Source: an uncultured Oscillospiraceae bacterium
GTDB taxonomy: Bacteria; Bacillota; Clostridia; Oscillospirales; Ruminococcaceae
Direction: 5' to 3'
Length of the DNA: 6,129 nucleotides
Assembly (NCBI GenBank): GCA_910578755.1
Contig: CAJTSZ010000118.1
Coordinates: 1-6,129 of the forward strand
In this document: positions 4,424 to 6,129 of the stretch, piece by piece
Layout of the letters: each line of letters starts with the position of its first letter
Numbering within the stretch: position 1 is the first letter of the stretch
The notes under the pieces: generated by a model
What the model was told of the DNA's origin: nothing
Databases searched by the model: none
Seen by the model: only the letters and a program-made list of their open reading frames with translations
Made by a program: the position numbers and the translations under genes

Positions 4424-6129
4424 GTGAGAATAAAAAAATGGAAGCTGCCGGAGTTCCCGCGGGAAGCTGCGGATACTTTGGAAAATACCTTGGGCCTGCC
4501 CAAGTATATCAGCGAAATACTGGCAGCCAGAGGTTTTACTGCTGCCCAGGCCCAGGAATTTTTGCGGGAGGACTCTCTTTTTTTAAACCCCTACCAAATG
4601 CAGGATATGCAGGCCGCGGTGCAGCGCATTGCCCAGGCGGTGGAAAACGGGGAAAAAATAGCCGTCTATGGCGACTATGACTGTGACGGTATTACCGCAA
4701 CAGCCTTGCTGTATACCTATTTTCAGGATATTGGCGCGGTGGCTATGTATTATATCCCCGACAGGGAAACCGAAGGCTACGGCCTCAACTGCCCAGCTAT
4801 TGATGCTTTGGCTGGCCGCGGCGTGGATTTAATCGTCACTGTGGACAACGGCATTTCCTCCATAAAGGAGGTGGCCTATGCCAACAGCCTGGGTATTGAT
4901 GTAGTGGTTACGGACCACCACCAGCCCAGGGAGCAGCTTCCCCCCGCCGCCGCAGTGGTGGACCCCCACCGGAAGGATTGCCCATACCCATTTAAAAGCC
5001 TGTGCGGCGCAGGGGTGGCCTTTAAGCTCATCTGCGCTATGGAAGGGGACCTTTCCTGCCGGGAAATACTGGACCATTACGCCCACATTATTGCCCTAGG
5101 CACCGTGGGGGATGTGGTAGAGCTCACCGGGGAAAACAGGGCCATTGTAAAGGCCGGCTTAATTAGTATTGCCAACGGGGAAAATTTGGGCCTTTCCCAG
5201 CTTATGCGGGTCAGCGGCATTGCGGAAAGCAAGCTGGATTCCCACAGCCTTTCCTTTGGACTGGTGCCCCGCATTAACGCGGCAGGCCGTATGGGTAAGG
5301 CAACCCTTGCCCTGGAACTGCTTATGGCCGACGACGAAGAAACCGCCCTTGCCCTTGCCCAAAAGCTGGACCAGCTTAACGAGGAGCGTAAAGCATTGGT
5401 AAACCATATATTGGAAGATGTGGAGCAAATGCTGCTCCAGGAGCCATCCCTCCTGGAGCAGAGGGTCATTCTCCTTGCCAAAGAAGGGTGGCACCACGGC
5501 ATTGTGGGTATTGCCGCCGCCAAAATTGTGGAGCAGTATTCCAAGCCCTGCATTTTGTTTGCCATTGACGGCGAGGAAGCACGGGGCTCCGCCCGCAGCG
5601 TGGAGGGGTATTCCATTATCGAGGCAATCAGCCGGTGCCAGGGCCTGCTTACCCGGTACGGCGGCCACCACCAGGCGGCGGGCCTCAGCCTTTGGGCTAA
5701 GGATTTACCCGGCTTTATCCAGGAATTTTTGCAGGACGCCGGCCAGCACTTTGACATTATGCCGGTGGACCAGCTTACAATAGACGCCGTTTTGCCCCAG
5801 GGTGCAGCCAGCGTTCCCATTGTAAAGGAACTGGATTGCTTGGAGCCCTTTGGCGCCGGCAACGAAACCCCCGTCTTTTTGCTGCCCCAGTGCAGAATAG
5901 AAAGCATTATCCCTTTAAGCAACGATAAACACCTCCGCCTGCGGCTGTGGCAAAACGGGCAAATATTCTACGCCCTGTATTTTGGGGTTTCCAGCAGGCA
6001 GTTCCCTTACGGCGCGGGGGAAACGGTGGATATTGCCGCAAATTTGGAATTAAACGAATATAATGGGGAGGTCATCGTTTCCATTAAAATCAAGGGAGTC
6101 CACCCCGGCAGCCTGCTTCAGGATAAATT
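4424..6129 (+). CDS. recJ: Single-stranded-DNA-specific exonuclease RecJ (3' end beyond the window)
   Basis: 568 codons are visible with no stop before the window end. RecJ is a cytoplasmic, Mn-dependent 5'-3' exonuclease that degrades single-stranded DNA in recombination and repair. The DHH motifs are in order: YGDYDCDG (82-89; D84, D86, D88), VDNGIS (140-145; D141), DHH (164-166) and LGTVGDVVEL (225-234; D230). The FGLVPRINAAGRMG stretch (278-291) follows. The DHHA1 substrate-binding domain has HHGIVGIAAAKI (357-368), RGSARS (387-392) and GGHHQAAG (413-420). An OB-fold region follows from about 450, with EPFGAGNETPVF at 474-485. All catalytic residues are present. E. coli RecJ is 577 residues, so the missing part may be only a few codons, or longer if the protein has the C-terminal extension seen in many Firmicutes. 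GTG 4424 was chosen for its GGGGGAG site and because MRIKKWKLPE is a typical RecJ beginning. It is divergent from the BlaI operon and has its own predicted promoter. Confidence 0.97.
   Translation, partial: MRIKKWKLPEFPREAADTLENTLGLPKYISEILAARGFTAAQAQEFLREDSLFLNPYQMQDMQAAVQRIAQAVENGEKIAVYGDYDCDGITATALLYTYFQDIGAVAMYYIPDRETEGYGLNCPAIDALAGRGVDLIVTVDNGISSIKEVAYANSLGIDVVVTDHHQPREQLPPAAAVVDPHRKDCPYPFKSLCGAGVAFKLICAMEGDLSCREILDHYAHIIALGTVGDVVELTGENRAIVKAGLISIANGENLGLSQLMRVSGIAESKLDSHSLSFGLVPRINAAGRMGKATLALELLMADDEETALALAQKLDQLNEERKALVNHILEDVEQMLLQEPSLLEQRVILLAKEGWHHGIVGIAAAKIVEQYSKPCILFAIDGEEARGSARSVEGYSIIEAISRCQGLLTRYGGHHQAAGLSLWAKDLPGFIQEFLQDAGQHFDIMPVDQLTIDAVLPQGAASVPIVKELDCLEPFGAGNETPVFLLPQCRIESIIPLSNDKHLRLRLWQNGQIFYALYFGVSSRQFPYGAGETVDIAANLELNEYNGEVIVSIKIKGVHPGSLLQDK

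Noticed and set aside
5077..5922. A 281-codon minus-strand frame opposite recJ
   Set aside because: The plus strand encodes recJ with all DHH and DHHA1 motifs. The antisense reading is serine/arginine/proline-rich and shows no family features.
1..6129. CRISPR array, tRNA or rRNA gene, insertion sequence or beta-lactamase gene
   Set aside because: I read both strands for repeat-spacer patterns, transposase-like readings and beta-lactamase active-site motifs and found none.

Overview
The window looks like chromosomal DNA from a Gram-positive Firmicute, most likely an anaerobic member of the Clostridia (Oscillospirales/Lachnospirales type). The evidence is a BlaI-type repressor paired with an M56 membrane peptidase, a COG2509-type FAD dehydrogenase, strong AGGAGG-like ribosome binding sites, and moderately GC-rich genes separated by AT-rich control regions. 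The taxonomic call is an inference; no rRNA or other marker is present.

Layout, left to right. (1) Positions 1-97 are an edge segment with a short hairpin and the ribosome binding site of the first gene. (2) 98-1690 (+) is a complete FAD-dependent dehydrogenase of the uncharacterised COG2509 family. (3) 1691-2051 is intergenic. It holds a weak 55-codon minus-strand ORF and a 12-bp-stem hairpin that probably terminates the leftward operon. (4) 2052-4036 (-) is a two-gene leftward operon: a BlaI/MecI/CopY-family repressor, then a BlaR1-like M56 zinc metallopeptidase whose start overlaps the repressor stop (ATGA). (5) 4037-4423 is an AT-rich control region. It contains the operon promoter, three regularly spaced related dyads that are the likely BlaI operators, a possible divergent rightward promoter sharing the same DNA, a 34-bp perfect inverted repeat, a GC-rich mini-hairpin and a good promoter for the next gene. 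(6) 4424-6129 (+) is recJ, starting at GTG and cut off by the window end after 568 codons.

How the parts work together. The central module is a self-contained sensor/protease/repressor circuit of the BlaR-BlaI kind. In the known systems a membrane M56 protease senses a signal outside the cell and causes the repressor to be inactivated, which frees the operators. Here the protease keeps the zinc-site motifs. Its extracytoplasmic C-terminal part (about 230 residues) is not a penicillin-binding domain, so the signal is probably not bound as in classical BlaR1. No beta-lactamase or other obvious target gene lies in the window. The operators suggest autoregulation and possibly control of a rightward transcript running toward recJ. 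The FAD dehydrogenase and recJ look like housekeeping genes flanking this module.
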